A stretch of DNA of 64,000 bases. Source: Streptomyces sp. NBC_01445 (GTDB lineage: Bacteria > Actinomycetota > Actinomycetes > Streptomycetales > Streptomycetaceae). The position numbers were made by a program, and so were the translations under genes. How positions within the stretch are numbered: the first letter of the stretch is position 1; each line of letters opens with the position of its first letter. The stretch is from contig NZ_CP109485.1 in assembly GCF_035918235.1 (NCBI RefSeq), positions 3,410,001-3,474,000 on the forward strand. The letters run 5' to 3'. The notes below the pieces were generated by a model, which was not told where the DNA came from, made no database searches, and was given only the letters and a program-made list of their open reading frames with translations. Shown here one piece after another: positions 35,350 to 44,789 of this stretch.

Positions 35350-36303
35350 GTGAGTACGTGTACGACCGCCTCGCAGGACCTGAACGAGCCTCTCGCGGGG
35401 ACCGCCGCCACCGCGAGTACCTGGCTGCTGATCGAGCAGCCGGGCCCCTGGGGTGTGAAGGCGCTGACGTCCAGCCATCTGGACCCGGCGCTCGGCAGGG
35501 CCCTGGAGGCGGCCGCGGAGGGGACCGGCGTACGCGTCGCCCTCATCCGGCGCCCGGGCCGGCACGCCGACTTCCATGCCGCCACCCGGCGCCATGTGTA
35601 TGTGGCCCACACCATTCCGGGGAACACCTGGCTGCGCGGCACCATGACCGAGTCCCCGCAGTCGTTGCTCGCCCTCGACTTCGTAGCCCTCGGAGCGGGT
35701 GATCACCGCGGCTTCGGCGCGCCGCACGAGGGCGCGCCGCTCGCCCTCGTCTGCACCAATGGCAAGCGCGACCGCTGCTGCGCCCTCCTGGGCCGGCCTC
35801 TGGCCGCCGACCTCGCCGCGTCCGGACAGGACGGCGTCTGGGAGGTCACCCACCTCGGCGGCCACCGCTTCTCCCCCACGCTCCTCGTCCTGCCCTACGG
35901 GTACGCGTACGGCCGTGCCGACGCCTGGCACGTCAGGGGCACCCTCGACGCGGTACGGGCCGGCCGGATCGCCACCGACGGGTGCCGCGGGAACTCCGCG
36001 TGGGAGCGGCCCGGGCAGGCCGCCGAGCTCGCCGTGCGCACGTCTGCGGGAATCGATGACGCAGGAGTGCTGAGTGTCGTCCACACGAAGGGCGTGGCGC
36101 AGGGACCCGTGGCTCCGCTCTGGGAAGTGACCGTCGCCCACACGGACGGCCGCCGCTGGCACGTCACCGTTGCACAGAGCGCTTCGCAGCCGCCCCGCCC
36201 CGAAAGCTGCGGTGCCGCACTGGGCACTCCGGCGCGCATGGACGTACTCGCGGTGGACGAGGCCGCGCCCGTCGTCACAGGCCCCCTCAGCGCGAGCGGC
36301 TGA
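35350..36303 (+). CDS. Sucrase/ferredoxin-like family protein
   Basis: 317 residues of the sucraseferredoxin-like family: a thioredoxin-fold domain with probable [2Fe-2S] ligands. Key pieces are the N-terminal Cys before WLLIEQPGPWG, CTNGKRDRCCALLGRPLA with three cysteines, and the HLGGHRFSPTLLVLPYG block. The family is linked to cluster binding by its fold; its cellular role is not established. The GTG start lies 16 bases after the HTH-citrate synthase stop, so the two genes probably form an operon. Confidence 0.85.
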   Translation: MSTCTTASQDLNEPLAGTAATASTWLLIEQPGPWGVKALTSSHLDPALGRALEAAAEGTGVRVALIRRPGRHADFHAATRRHVYVAHTIPGNTWLRGTMTESPQSLLALDFVALGAGDHRGFGAPHEGAPLALVCTNGKRDRCCALLGRPLAADLAASGQDGVWEVTHLGGHRFSPTLLVLPYGYAYGRADAWHVRGTLDAVRAGRIATDGCRGNSAWERPGQAAELAVRTSAGIDDAGVLSVVHTKGVAQGPVAPLWEVTVAHTDGRRWHVTVAQSASQPPRPESCGAALGTPARMDVLAVDEAAPVVTGPLSASG

Positions 36304-36436
36304 CCCGGCGGCCCCGCCCCCTCAGCCGCTCGCGGCACCCCACCACCCCGTGCGAGGCGCATCCCAGGTCGCGAGATGCGAGATACCCGCCACATCCGCT
36401 ACGGAGTAGCCCGCGCGCCCCCTTACCGTTCTTCAT

Positions 36437-38146
36437 ATGAGCCCCACTCCCCCCACTCGCCGGCTGCGCTTCGGCCTGCCGCGGCGCGTCTTCGCGCAGG
36501 TGCTGCTGATGCAGGTGGCGATCGCCGCCGGGGTGGCCGTGCTCGCGACGGGGCTCTTCCTCGCGCCGCTGAGCGACCAGCTCGACGACCAGGCGATGCG
36601 CCGCGCGCTCGCCATCGCGCAGACCACCGCGGCCCAGCCGAGCATCGCCGAGGACCTGCGTCATTCACGTCCCACGGTCGACGGTCCCGTCCAGCGGGAG
36701 GCCGAGCGGATCCGCCGGGCCAGTGGCGCCGAGTACGTAGTGATCATGAACAAGGAAGGCGTCCGCTGGTCCCACACGGATCCGGGAGAGGTCGGCAGGA
36801 TCGTCTCCACGGACCCGAGCGAGGCGCTCGCGGGCCACGAGGTCATGGAGATCGACAGCGGCACCCTGGGCCGCTCCGCGCGCGGAAAGGTTCCCCTGCG
36901 GGACGCTCAGGGCGACATCGTCGGGGCCGTCTCCGTGGGCATCGAGTACGACAGCGTCAGGGCGCGGCTCATCCACGCCATTCCGGGTCTGTTCGCGTAT
37001 GCGGGCGGCGCCCTCGCGGTGGGCGCGCTGGCCGCCTACCTGATCTCGCGCCGGGTTCAGCGGCAGACCCGTGACCTGGCGTTCTCCGATATTTCGGGGC
37101 TGCTGTCGGAGCGCGAGGCCATGTTGCACGGCATTCGCGAAGGCGTCGTCGCGCTGGACCGGAGCGGCCGGATCCGGCTGCTCAACGACGAGGCGCACCG
37201 GCTCCTGGGCATCGGCGACGAGGTGCTCGGGCAGTCGCTCGACGACGCCCTGGGCCCGGGTCGTACGACCGATGTGCTGGCGGGCCGGGCCACGGGCACG
37301 GATCTCGTGACCGTCCGCGGACAGCGCGTCCTGATCGCCAACCGCATGCCCACGGACGACGGCGGCGCCGTCGCCACCCTCCGGGACCGCACCGAGCTGG
37401 AGCAGCTGGGCCGCGAACTCGACTCGACGCGCGGCCTGATCGACGCCCTGCGTGCCCAGGACCACGAGCACGCCAACCGCATGCACACGCTGCTCGGCCT
37501 GCTCGAACTGGAGATGTTCGACGACGCCGTCGAGTTTGTCGGCGAGGTGGTCGGCGATCACAGGGCGACCGCGGAGCAGGTGACCGAGAAGGTGCACGAC
37601 CCGCTGCTTGCGGCGCTCCTGGTCGGCAAGGCGACGGTGGCCGCGGAGCGAGGAGTCGCGCTGTGGATCTCCGACAGGACACTCCTCCCCGATCAATTGA
37701 TCGACCCGCGGGGACTCGTCACGATCGTCGGGAATCTGGTCGACAACGCGGTGGACGCGGTCGCGGGCACCCCCCACGCGCGCGTGGAGGTCGATGTACG
37801 GGCGACCGACGACCACACAGTGGAGTTGCGGGTACGCGACACCGGACCCGGCATCCCCGCCGCCCGACGGGAGCTGATCTTCACAGAGGGGTGGTCGACC
37901 AAGAAGCTGCCCTCCCACGGGAAGCGCGGCATCGGCCTGCCCCTAGTGCGCCGGCTCGCGGAACGGCAGGGCGGCAGCGTCCACGTCGGCGAACCGGACG
38001 GCGGGGGCGCCGAGTTCACCGTCGTCCTGCCCGAGGCGCTCACGGATCCGGGCCTCGCGCAGGAGGCCGGCGAAGCACCCGCGACCACCACGGCCGGCAC
38101 CGCCGCCGATGCCATGGCCACCCCCACGAAGGAGGACCCGCGATGA
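36437..38146 (+). CDS. CitA/DcuS-type sensor histidine kinase
   Basis: 569 residues. Membrane helix (about 20-43), extracytoplasmic PAS-like ligand domain (about 45-175, ending VSVGIEYDSVR), second helix (about 183-203), cytoplasmic PAS (about 220-320), then an H-box of the DcuS/CitA type (AQDHEHANRMHTLLGLLEL) and HATPase (NLVDNAVDAV, DTGPGIP, GKRGIGLPLVRRL). CitA/DcuS kinases sense di- and tricarboxylates outside the cell. The Ala/Thr-rich C-terminal tail is probably disordered. The stop overlaps the ATG of the response regulator (ATGA), so the two form a coupled pair. Confidence 0.93.
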   Translation: MSPTPPTRRLRFGLPRRVFAQVLLMQVAIAAGVAVLATGLFLAPLSDQLDDQAMRRALAIAQTTAAQPSIAEDLRHSRPTVDGPVQREAERIRRASGAEYVVIMNKEGVRWSHTDPGEVGRIVSTDPSEALAGHEVMEIDSGTLGRSARGKVPLRDAQGDIVGAVSVGIEYDSVRARLIHAIPGLFAYAGGALAVGALAAYLISRRVQRQTRDLAFSDISGLLSEREAMLHGIREGVVALDRSGRIRLLNDEAHRLLGIGDEVLGQSLDDALGPGRTTDVLAGRATGTDLVTVRGQRVLIANRMPTDDGGAVATLRDRTELEQLGRELDSTRGLIDALRAQDHEHANRMHTLLGLLELEMFDDAVEFVGEVVGDHRATAEQVTEKVHDPLLAALLVGKATVAAERGVALWISDRTLLPDQLIDPRGLVTIVGNLVDNAVDAVAGTPHARVEVDVRATDDHTVELRVRDTGPGIPAARRELIFTEGWSTKKLPSHGKRGIGLPLVRRLAERQGGSVHVGEPDGGGAEFTVVLPEALTDPGLAQEAGEAPATTTAGTAADAMATPTKEDPR

Positions 38147-38823
38147 TCGAAGTGCTGGTCGTGGACGACGACATCCGCGTCGCGCGCGTGAACGCGGCCT
38201 ACGTGCAGAAGGTGGCGGGCTTCCGCGTGGTGGCCGAGGCGCACAGCTCGGCCGAGGCCCTGCGCGAGGTGGAGGCCCGGCCGCAGATCGACCTGATCCT
38301 CATGGACCACTACCTGCCGGACGAGACGGGTCTGGCGACCGTTCAGGAGATCCGGCGCCGCGGCCACCAGACCGACGTGATCATGGTGACGGCGGCGCGA
38401 GACGTCTCCACCGTGCAGGCCGCCATGCGACTCGGGGCGCTGCAGTATCTGGTCAAGCCGTTCGCGTTCGCGGGTCTGCGCGCCAAGCTGGAGGCGTACG
38501 CGGGGCTGCGCCGCACCCTGGACGGCGGCGGCGAGGCCGAACAGGCGCAGGTCGACCGGATCTTCGGGGCCCTCTCGGCCGACACCGAGCCGGACCTCCC
38601 GAAGGGGCACTCCCTCAGCACGGCGGAGCTCGTCCGCAGGGCGCTGGTGGACGCGGAGGGCCCGCTCTCGGCGCAGGAGGTCGCGGACCGTACGGGTCTG
38701 AGCCGGCAGACGGCCCAGCGCTACCTGAAGCTCCTGGAACGCACCGGCAGGGCCGGCCTGACCCTCAAGTACGGCGATGCGGGTCGCCCGGAACACCGTT
38801 ATGTCTGGGCGACCCGCACCTGA
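38143..38823 (+). CDS. CitB/DcuR-type response regulator
   Basis: 226 residues. The receiver domain (1-120) has the acidic pair in VVDDDIRVAR, the phospho-accepting Asp in LILMDHYLPDETG, the Thr of MVTAARD and the Lys of YLVKPFAF. The C-terminal helix-turn-helix (about 155-226) reads GPLSAQEVADRTGLSRQTAQ and ends in YGDAGRPEHRYVW. This is the CitB/MalR group that controls carboxylate uptake genes. Coupled to the kinase by a four-base overlap. It closely resembles the unpaired regulator at 41840. Confidence 0.94.
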   Translation: MIEVLVVDDDIRVARVNAAYVQKVAGFRVVAEAHSSAEALREVEARPQIDLILMDHYLPDETGLATVQEIRRRGHQTDVIMVTAARDVSTVQAAMRLGALQYLVKPFAFAGLRAKLEAYAGLRRTLDGGGEAEQAQVDRIFGALSADTEPDLPKGHSLSTAELVRRALVDAEGPLSAQEVADRTGLSRQTAQRYLKLLERTGRAGLTLKYGDAGRPEHRYVWATRT

Positions 38824-38847
38824 GGCACATACTTCGAGTTGACGTGG

Positions 38848-39906
38848 TCAGCCGGCGGCCTTGTCCACGAACTCGGTGGTGTAGGTCTTGCTCAGGTCGA
38901 CCTTGGCGTTCTTGATGTTCGGGTTGAACGCCTTGAGCACACTCTCAACAGTCTCGGGGCCGTTCTCGGGCATCACCCCGTCCGTCGTGAACATCGGCAG
39001 CGTGGCCTTGATCGCCTCGGCGTACAGCTTCTTGTCGCCCTGTGAGTAGTCGGCCGGCATCTTGGCCGCGATCTCGTCGGCACTGTGCGTGGACATCCAC
39101 TTGAGCGTCTTCACGAACGCGTTGGCGAGCTTCTGGACCGTCGGCTTGTGGCTGTTGACCCAGTCGGTCTGCATGTAGAGGCTCGACGACGGGTACGGGC
39201 CGCCGAGCGCCTCCTGGGAGCCCTCCGGGGTCCGCATGTCGACGAGGACCTTGCCGAGCTTCTTGTCCAGGATCGTGGCGACGGTGGGGTCCGTCGTCAT
39301 GCCGCCGTCGATGGCGCCCTTCTGGAGCGCGGAGACGAACGTCGGGCCCGCGCCGACGGCCACCGGCGAGAACTGGCTCGGCTGGACGCCGTTCTTGACC
39401 GCCAGATATTTCGTGAGGAAGTCCGTCGAGGAGCCGAGGCCCGTGATGCCGAGCTTCTTGCCCTTGAAGTCCTTGGGCGAGGAGATGGCCCCGGACGCCT
39501 TGTTGGAGACGATCTCCACCTCTCCGGGGGCGCGTGAGAACTGCACCACGGACTCGACGGCCTTGCCCTTCACCTGTAGGTCGAGGGTGTGGTCGTAGAA
39601 GCCGACGGCCCCCTGGACCTGGCCGGAGACGAGCGCCGTCTCGGCCTGGACACCCGCGGGCTCACTCAGAAGTTGGACATTCAAACCCTCGTCCTGGAAG
39701 TAGCCGAGCCGGTCCGTGAGCATCGCCGGCATGTAGATGACCTTGTCCAGGCCACCGACCATGATCTTGACGTGCTCTCCCTTGCCGTCCGCCTTCTTGC
39801 CGGAGCCGGTGCTCGTACTGGCGGCGTCGTTGGCGCACGCCGTGAGCGAGGAGAGGGCGAGCAGGCCGGTCGCTGCGAGGGCACAGAGCCGCGCGGTGTT
39901 ACGCAT
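38848..39906 (-). CDS. ABC transporter substrate-binding lipoprotein (NMT1/SsuA type)
   Basis: 352 residues: lipoprotein signal with lipobox LTAC, a Ser/Gly/Lys linker, then a two-lobed binding domain of the NMT1/THI5 or SsuA group (KIMVGGLDKVIYMPAMLTDRLGYF ... FYDHTLDLQVKGKAVESVV). Such proteins deliver pyrimidine precursors, sulfonates, nitrate or aromatic acids; the ligand is not readable. It forms an importer with the permease (40011) and ATPase (40864); gene order is ATPase, permease, binding protein on the same strand, so the binding protein is translated last. Confidence 0.9.
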   Translation of the reverse strand: MRNTARLCALAATGLLALSSLTACANDAASTSTGSGKKADGKGEHVKIMVGGLDKVIYMPAMLTDRLGYFQDEGLNVQLLSEPAGVQAETALVSGQVQGAVGFYDHTLDLQVKGKAVESVVQFSRAPGEVEIVSNKASGAISSPKDFKGKKLGITGLGSSTDFLTKYLAVKNGVQPSQFSPVAVGAGPTFVSALQKGAIDGGMTTDPTVATILDKKLGKVLVDMRTPEGSQEALGGPYPSSSLYMQTDWVNSHKPTVQKLANAFVKTLKWMSTHSADEIAAKMPADYSQGDKKLYAEAIKATLPMFTTDGVMPENGPETVESVLKAFNPNIKNAKVDLSKTYTTEFVDKAAG

Positions 39907-40010
39907 GGTGGTTCACGTCCTTGTGAAGAGACTGAGGAGGGCGGAGAGGGTGGGGAGTGGGGAGAGAGCGGTACGGGGAAGCGCTCGTGACTCGCGCCGA
40001 GCGGCGGTGG

Positions 40011-40874
40011 TCAGCTGTCCGAATCCGCCGGCTTCCAGCGGAAGATGCGGCGCTCGGCAAAGGTGAGCAGCCCCTCGGCCAGCAGGGCCACGACGGCGAG
40101 GATGACCATCGCCGCGTACACACCGGCCGCGTTGAACGTGCCCTGCGACTGTGCGACGAGCAGGCCGACGCCCTTGGTCGCGCCGATGTACTCGCCGACG
40201 ATGGCGCCGATCAGCGCGAAGCCGAAGCTCACATGGAGGCTGGTGAAGATCCATGACGTGGCGGACGGGATGACGACCTGAAGCGTCACGCGGCGGTCGC
40301 TGGCGCCGAGGATGCGGGCGTTGGCGACCAGGTTCCGGTCGACCTCACGGGCTCCCTGGAAGGCGTTGAAGAACACCGGGAAGAACACCAGGACCACGGC
40401 GGAGGCCACCTTCGAGGCCGGGCCGAGGCCGAACCAGATCACGAAGATCGGGGCGAGCACGATCCTCGGGATCGAGTTGAGGACCTTGATGTACGGGCCG
40501 AGGATGTCGGCGAGGAAGGTGATGCGCCCGAGCGCGATTCCGAAGACGACACCGGCGATCACACCGATGATCCAGCCGACGAGCGCTTCGTAGAGCGTGA
40601 ACCAGACCTGTTCGCCCAGCGAGCCTAGCGCCGTGCCATGGGTGGTCCACGTCCAGATCTGGTCCCAGATCTTCGACGGCATCGAGAAGTTGAACGGGTC
40701 GATGATCGCGGCGCGCGAGAGCACCTCCCAGAGGCCGAGCACGGCGACGAGGAGCAGGACCCGGGCGCCGCCGATCAGTACCTTGCGCCGGCGGGCGGCA
40801 CGGGCCTTGGTGACGGCGCGTCCCGGCTTGGCGGTTTCGGTGGCGGGCACGGTGGTGACGGCATCAGGCGACAT
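40011..40874 (-). CDS. ABC transporter permease (SsuC/TauC type)
   Basis: 287 residues with about six membrane helices and the EAA loop typical of SsuC/TauC permeases (NARILGASDRRVTLQVVIPSA). N-terminal 30 residues are cytoplasmic and basic. The ATG at 40874 is used because AGAGAGG lies eight bases upstream; a GTG three codons earlier is possible. The start lies inside the end of the ATPase gene (11-base overlap), pointing to coupled translation. About 100 purine-rich bases separate it from the binding-protein gene. Confidence 0.93.
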   Translation of the reverse strand: MSPDAVTTVPATETAKPGRAVTKARAARRRKVLIGGARVLLLVAVLGLWEVLSRAAIIDPFNFSMPSKIWDQIWTWTTHGTALGSLGEQVWFTLYEALVGWIIGVIAGVVFGIALGRITFLADILGPYIKVLNSIPRIVLAPIFVIWFGLGPASKVASAVVLVFFPVFFNAFQGAREVDRNLVANARILGASDRRVTLQVVIPSATSWIFTSLHVSFGFALIGAIVGEYIGATKGVGLLVAQSQGTFNAAGVYAAMVILAVVALLAEGLLTFAERRIFRWKPADSDS

Positions 40875-41679
40875 CGGCGGCACCTCTCTCGCGCGTGATG
40901 CGGACCTCTTCGCCCAGGGACTCCCAGATCTCGCGGTAGATCTCGATGAACTCGGGCAGCAGGCGCACCGATTCGACCTTCCGGGGGCGCGGCAGGGCGA
41001 TGTCGAAGACCTGCTTCACGGTGGCCGGTCCCGCGGTCATGACGACGACCTTGTCGGCCAGCGCGATGGACTCCTCCAGGTCGTGGGTGACGAAGACGAC
41101 CGAGGCGCCCGTCCCCTCCCACAGCTCCAGGAGCTCGTCCGACATCAGGGCCCTGGTCTGCACGTCGAGCGCCGAGAACGGCTCGTCCATGAGCAGGATC
41201 TCGGGGTCGTTGACGAACGTGGCGGCGAGGGCGACCCGCTTGCGCTGGCCTCCGGAGAGCTGGTGCGGGTAGCGGTCCTCGAAGGAGGCGAGGCCGACGC
41301 GGGCCAGCCACTCACGGGCCTTGGCCTTCGCCTCGGCCTTCGGTACGCCGCGGAAGCGCGGACCGGCCATGACGTTGGACAGCACCGTTCGCCAGGGGAA
41401 CGTCGCGTCCTGCTGGAACACGAATCCGACCTTGTCGCCGACTCCCTCGACGGGTTCGCCGGCCACCAGGACCTCGCCGTCGGTGGGTTCCTCCAGGCCG
41501 CTGACGAGGGTGAGGGTGGTCGACTTGCCGCAGCCCGTGGGGCCGACGACGGCCACGAACTCGCCGCGTCCGACGGTCAGATCGAGCTCCCTGACCGCGG
41601 TGTGCAGGCCGCCCGAAGGCGTCCTGAAGGTTTTGCTCGCGCCCCGCAGTTCGATGGCGGGGCCGGTGTCTGTGCTCAT
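40864..41679 (-). CDS. ABC transporter ATP-binding protein (SsuB/TauB type)
   Basis: 271 residues, complete nucleotide-binding domain: Walker A GPTGCGKST, Q-loop FVFQQDATFPW, signature LSGGQRKRV, Walker B ILLMDEPFSALD, H-loop FVTHDLEES. First gene of the importer operon. It starts 160 bases from the divergent CitB-like regulator gene at 41840, so the two share a promoter region, a common layout for a regulator and the transporter it controls. Substrate unknown; the subfamily handles sulfonates, nitrate, taurine, pyrimidine precursors or aromatic acids. Confidence 0.94.
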   Translation of the reverse strand: MSTDTGPAIELRGASKTFRTPSGGLHTAVRELDLTVGRGEFVAVVGPTGCGKSTTLTLVSGLEEPTDGEVLVAGEPVEGVGDKVGFVFQQDATFPWRTVLSNVMAGPRFRGVPKAEAKAKAREWLARVGLASFEDRYPHQLSGGQRKRVALAATFVNDPEILLMDEPFSALDVQTRALMSDELLELWEGTGASVVFVTHDLEESIALADKVVVMTAGPATVKQVFDIALPRPRKVESVRLLPEFIEIYREIWESLGEEVRITRERGAADVA

Positions 41680-41839
41680 GGCCGGAAGGTAGATGTGACC
41701 TGGGACACCGCATCAGTCTTCTGGGCGCAAGGCGGACTTCTGCTTGCAAGAGACTGTTGTGCTCGTTTTGCTCGCGCTACAACAGCTGAGCCGAAACACG
41801 GGCTTAACAGCTCGCCTGGGCTTGAGGGAGAGAGGCCCG

Positions 41840-42532
41840 ATGATTGACGTCCTGGTCGTGGACGACGACTTCCGTGTCGCCGAGATCAACGCGAAGTACG
41901 TGGGAAAGGTTCCCGGCTTCCGGGTGGTCGCCCGCGCCCACAACGCCGCGCAGGCACTGGCCGCCGTGGAGCGCCAGCGCATCGACCTCGTGCTGCTCGA
42001 CCACTACTTGCCCGACATGACGGGCCTCGAACTCGCCCACCGGATGCGGGAGAACGGCCACAACACCGACGTCATCATGATCACCGCGGCGAGCGACGTC
42101 CTGACGGTGCAGGCGGCGATGCGCCAGGGAGCCCTGCACTACCTGGTGAAGCCGTTCACGTTCGCCGCGCTGCGTTCGCGGCTCGACTCGTACGCGGCGC
42201 TGCGCCGCACCGTGGACCGGGTCAGCGGCCGCGGCGCGGCGGGCCAGGAGCAGGTCGACCGGATTTTCGGTGCGCTACGGGCGCTGCCCATGCCCGCGTC
42301 GCCCGGCCTGCCGAGCGGTCAGTCGGAGCCGACCACGGATCTGATCTGCGATGTGCTGCACCGCGCCGACCATCCGCTGTCCGCCCACGAGGTGGCGGCG
42401 GAGACCGGCCTGAGCCGCTCCACGGCGCAGCGGTATCTGCGCCACATGGAACAGTCGGGCCGGCTTCACCTCTCGCTCAAGTACGGGGACACCGGGCGTC
42501 CTGAGCATCGCTATGTGTGGGTGGCGCCCTGA
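41840..42532 (+). CDS. Orphan CitB/DcuR-type response regulator
   Basis: 230 residues, same layout as the regulator at 38143: receiver with VVDDDFRVAE, phospho-accepting Asp in LVLLDHYLPDMTG, MITAASD and YLVKPFTF, then the helix-turn-helix HPLSAHEVAAETGLSRSTAQ and ending in YGDTGRPEHRYVW. No kinase gene is adjacent. Likely a duplicate of the 38143 gene now placed opposite the ABC importer; it could be phosphorylated by the same CitA-type kinase. The ATG start gives MIDVLVVDDDF; the reading frame also extends upstream without need. Confidence 0.92.
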   Translation: MIDVLVVDDDFRVAEINAKYVGKVPGFRVVARAHNAAQALAAVERQRIDLVLLDHYLPDMTGLELAHRMRENGHNTDVIMITAASDVLTVQAAMRQGALHYLVKPFTFAALRSRLDSYAALRRTVDRVSGRGAAGQEQVDRIFGALRALPMPASPGLPSGQSEPTTDLICDVLHRADHPLSAHEVAAETGLSRSTAQRYLRHMEQSGRLHLSLKYGDTGRPEHRYVWVAP

Positions 42533-42607
42533 GGCGGCCGGCGATGGCCTGACCTGAGCACTCTGGGGCAGCCGCGCGGGGGCGGCCACACCTGTGGGGC
42601 GCGGTCC

Positions 42608-44200
42608 TCAGACGGCTCCCGCCCCGGTCAGCGCACGCACCTCCGTCTCCGCGTGCTTGGCCTCGTCCGGTGGCTCATGTGAGGTGACCGTGCCGAGCCA
42701 GCCCGCCAGGAAACCGAGGGGAATGGAGACGAGGCCGGGGTTCTCCAGCGGGAAGTACTGGAAGTCCACACCGGGGAACAGCGAGGTCTCGCTGCCGGAC
42801 ACGACCGGTGACAGGACCACCAGGACGAGGGCGGGCACGAGCCCTCCGTAGACGGACCACACGGCGCCGCGCGTGGTGAAGTTCCGCCAGAACAGGGAGT
42901 AGAGCAGCACGGGAAGGTTCGCGGAGGCGGCCACGGCGAAGGCGAGGCCCACGAGGAACGCCACATTGAGGTCGCGGGCGAGCAGTCCCAGGGCGATCGC
43001 GACCACGCCGATGCCGGCGGCGGCGACGCGGGCCACGGCGACCTCGCTGCGCGGCTTGGCGTGGGGGCGGCGCAGGGACGCGTACAGATCGTGGGCCACG
43101 GAGGCCGAGGAGGCGAGCGTGATCCCGGCGACGACGGCGAGGATCGTCGCGAAGGCGACGGCCGCGACGACGGCGAACAGAACCGTTCCACCTGTGGAGT
43201 CCGGGCCGCCGCCCAGGTCGAGCGCGAGCAGCGGAACCGCCGTGTTCCCCGCCGCGTTCGAACCCCGCACGGCGTCGGATCCCACGATCGCCGCCGCACC
43301 GAAGCCGAGCACGATGGTCATCAGGTAGAAGCTGCCGATGAGTCCGATGGACCAGATGACCGAGCGGCGCGCGGCCCGTGCCGTCGGAACGGTGTAGAAG
43401 CGCGACAGGATGTGCGGCAGTCCGGCCGTGCCGAGCACGAGCGCAAGGCCCAGGCTGATGAAGTCGAGCCTCGCGGTCCAGTCGCCGCCGTACTTCAGTC
43501 CGGGCGCGAGGAACGCGGCTCCGTGCCCGCTGCGCTGCGCCGCCGTACGCAGCAGCTGGTCGAAGTCCCCGTGGAAACGGACCAGGACGAGCACGGTCAG
43601 GACGATCGCCCCGCCCATGAGCAGGACCGCCTTGACGATCTGGATCCAGGTGGTGGCCCGCATCCCTCCCAGCGACACATAGATGACCATGAGCCCGCCG
43701 ACGCCGACGACGGTCCACGCCTGTACGGCTCCGCCGGTGCTGCCGAGCAGCAGCGCGACCAGGCTGCCCGCACCCACCATCTGCGCCACCAGATAGAGAA
43801 CGGACACCGTCACCGAAGAAGTTCCCGCCGCGATCCGCACGGGACGCTCTCGCATCCGGGCGGCGATGACGTCGGCGAGGGTGAACCGCCCGCAGTTGCG
43901 CACGAGTTCGGCAACCAGCAGCAGCACGACGAGCCAGGCCACGAGGAACCCGACCGAGTAGAGCAGGCCGTCGTAGCCGAAGAGCGCGATCAGGCCAGAG
44001 ATCCCGAGGAAGGAGGCGGCCGACATGTAGTCGCCCGCGATGGCGAAACCGTTCTCCATGGGCGAGAACAGCCGGCCGCCCGCGTAGAACTCCTCCGCCG
44101 ATCCGTGCCTGTTGCGGCTCACCCATGTGGTGATCGCCAGCGTGACGGCGACGAACACGCTGAACAGCAGCAGCGCCAGCGTCTGATGGTTCCCGGTCAC
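42608..44200 (-). CDS. Sodium:solute symporter, acetate (ActP) type
   Basis: 530 residues with about 13 membrane helices. The sequence follows the cation/acetate symporter pattern: SAEEFYAGGRLFSPMENGFA, AGDYMSAASFLGISG, the long helix pairs, and GTAGLPHILSRFYTVPTARAARRS. It probably takes up acetate or other short monocarboxylates with sodium. The GTG start overlaps the stop of the DUF485 gene by four bases; DUF485 plus ActP is a standard pair. The C-terminal cytoplasmic tail is short. Confidence 0.92.
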   Translation of the reverse strand: MTGNHQTLALLLFSVFVAVTLAITTWVSRNRHGSAEEFYAGGRLFSPMENGFAIAGDYMSAASFLGISGLIALFGYDGLLYSVGFLVAWLVVLLLVAELVRNCGRFTLADVIAARMRERPVRIAAGTSSVTVSVLYLVAQMVGAGSLVALLLGSTGGAVQAWTVVGVGGLMVIYVSLGGMRATTWIQIVKAVLLMGGAIVLTVLVLVRFHGDFDQLLRTAAQRSGHGAAFLAPGLKYGGDWTARLDFISLGLALVLGTAGLPHILSRFYTVPTARAARRSVIWSIGLIGSFYLMTIVLGFGAAAIVGSDAVRGSNAAGNTAVPLLALDLGGGPDSTGGTVLFAVVAAVAFATILAVVAGITLASSASVAHDLYASLRRPHAKPRSEVAVARVAAAGIGVVAIALGLLARDLNVAFLVGLAFAVAASANLPVLLYSLFWRNFTTRGAVWSVYGGLVPALVLVVLSPVVSGSETSLFPGVDFQYFPLENPGLVSIPLGFLAGWLGTVTSHEPPDEAKHAETEVRALTGAGAV

Positions 44201-44694
44201 CGCTGGCCACCCTCGATCACTCGGGTCATCTCCTGGGTGTCCCAGCGCAGTTCGAGCGCCGCGCGGTCCCTTCGCAACCGCGCGTGGCGCGAGTACAGCC
44301 ACGTCAGAAGGAAGGTGCTGAGGAACTGCCCGAGGCCCGCCAGCATCGCCACATTCACCGCTCCCGCGACGGGCCTGCCCATCAGACCGGGGGCCGTCGT
44401 CGCCGCCAGGATGTACGCGAGGTACCAGGCGAAGAAGGTCGCGGCGGCCGGAATGACGAACCTCCGGTAGCGGCTGCGTACTTCCTGGAAGGCCGCGCTG
44501 CGCTGCACCTCCAGATAGATCGCCGCCGCGCTCCGCTCCGGGGGGGCGGCCTGCGGAGGTACGGCCGGGGCCGGTGCCCCCGTGCCGTCCAACTCGCCCC
44601 ACCCGGAGGCCAGCGCGTCGTACCAGGGATCGCCGAGAACACCGCGATCACCGGGCCGGGTCTGCGCCGCCTCGCGCCCGTCGTGCTTCTCCAC
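44197..44694 (-). CDS. DUF485 small membrane protein
   Basis: 165 residues: a disordered acidic N-terminus of about 70 residues (long for the family), then two membrane helices (PAAATFFAWYLAYILAATTA and VAMLAGLGQFLSTFLLTWLYS) and a basic C-terminus. Matches DUF485 (YjcH), the usual companion of acetate symporters. The GTG start at 44694 is preferred because AAGGAG lies upstream; the frame opens further from a TTG. Translationally coupled to the symporter. Confidence 0.88.
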   Translation of the reverse strand: MEKHDGREAAQTRPGDRGVLGDPWYDALASGWGELDGTGAPAPAVPPQAAPPERSAAAIYLEVQRSAAFQEVRSRYRRFVIPAAATFFAWYLAYILAATTAPGLMGRPVAGAVNVAMLAGLGQFLSTFLLTWLYSRHARLRRDRAALELRWDTQEMTRVIEGGQR

Positions 44695-44789
44695 CGAACT
44701 CTCCTTGTCCGCGGGCCACTTAGGCCGCGAGCCCAAGGATGGGCAGAACGGGAAGATCCCGGACTCTTCTCACATCTCCCTTCACCCCA

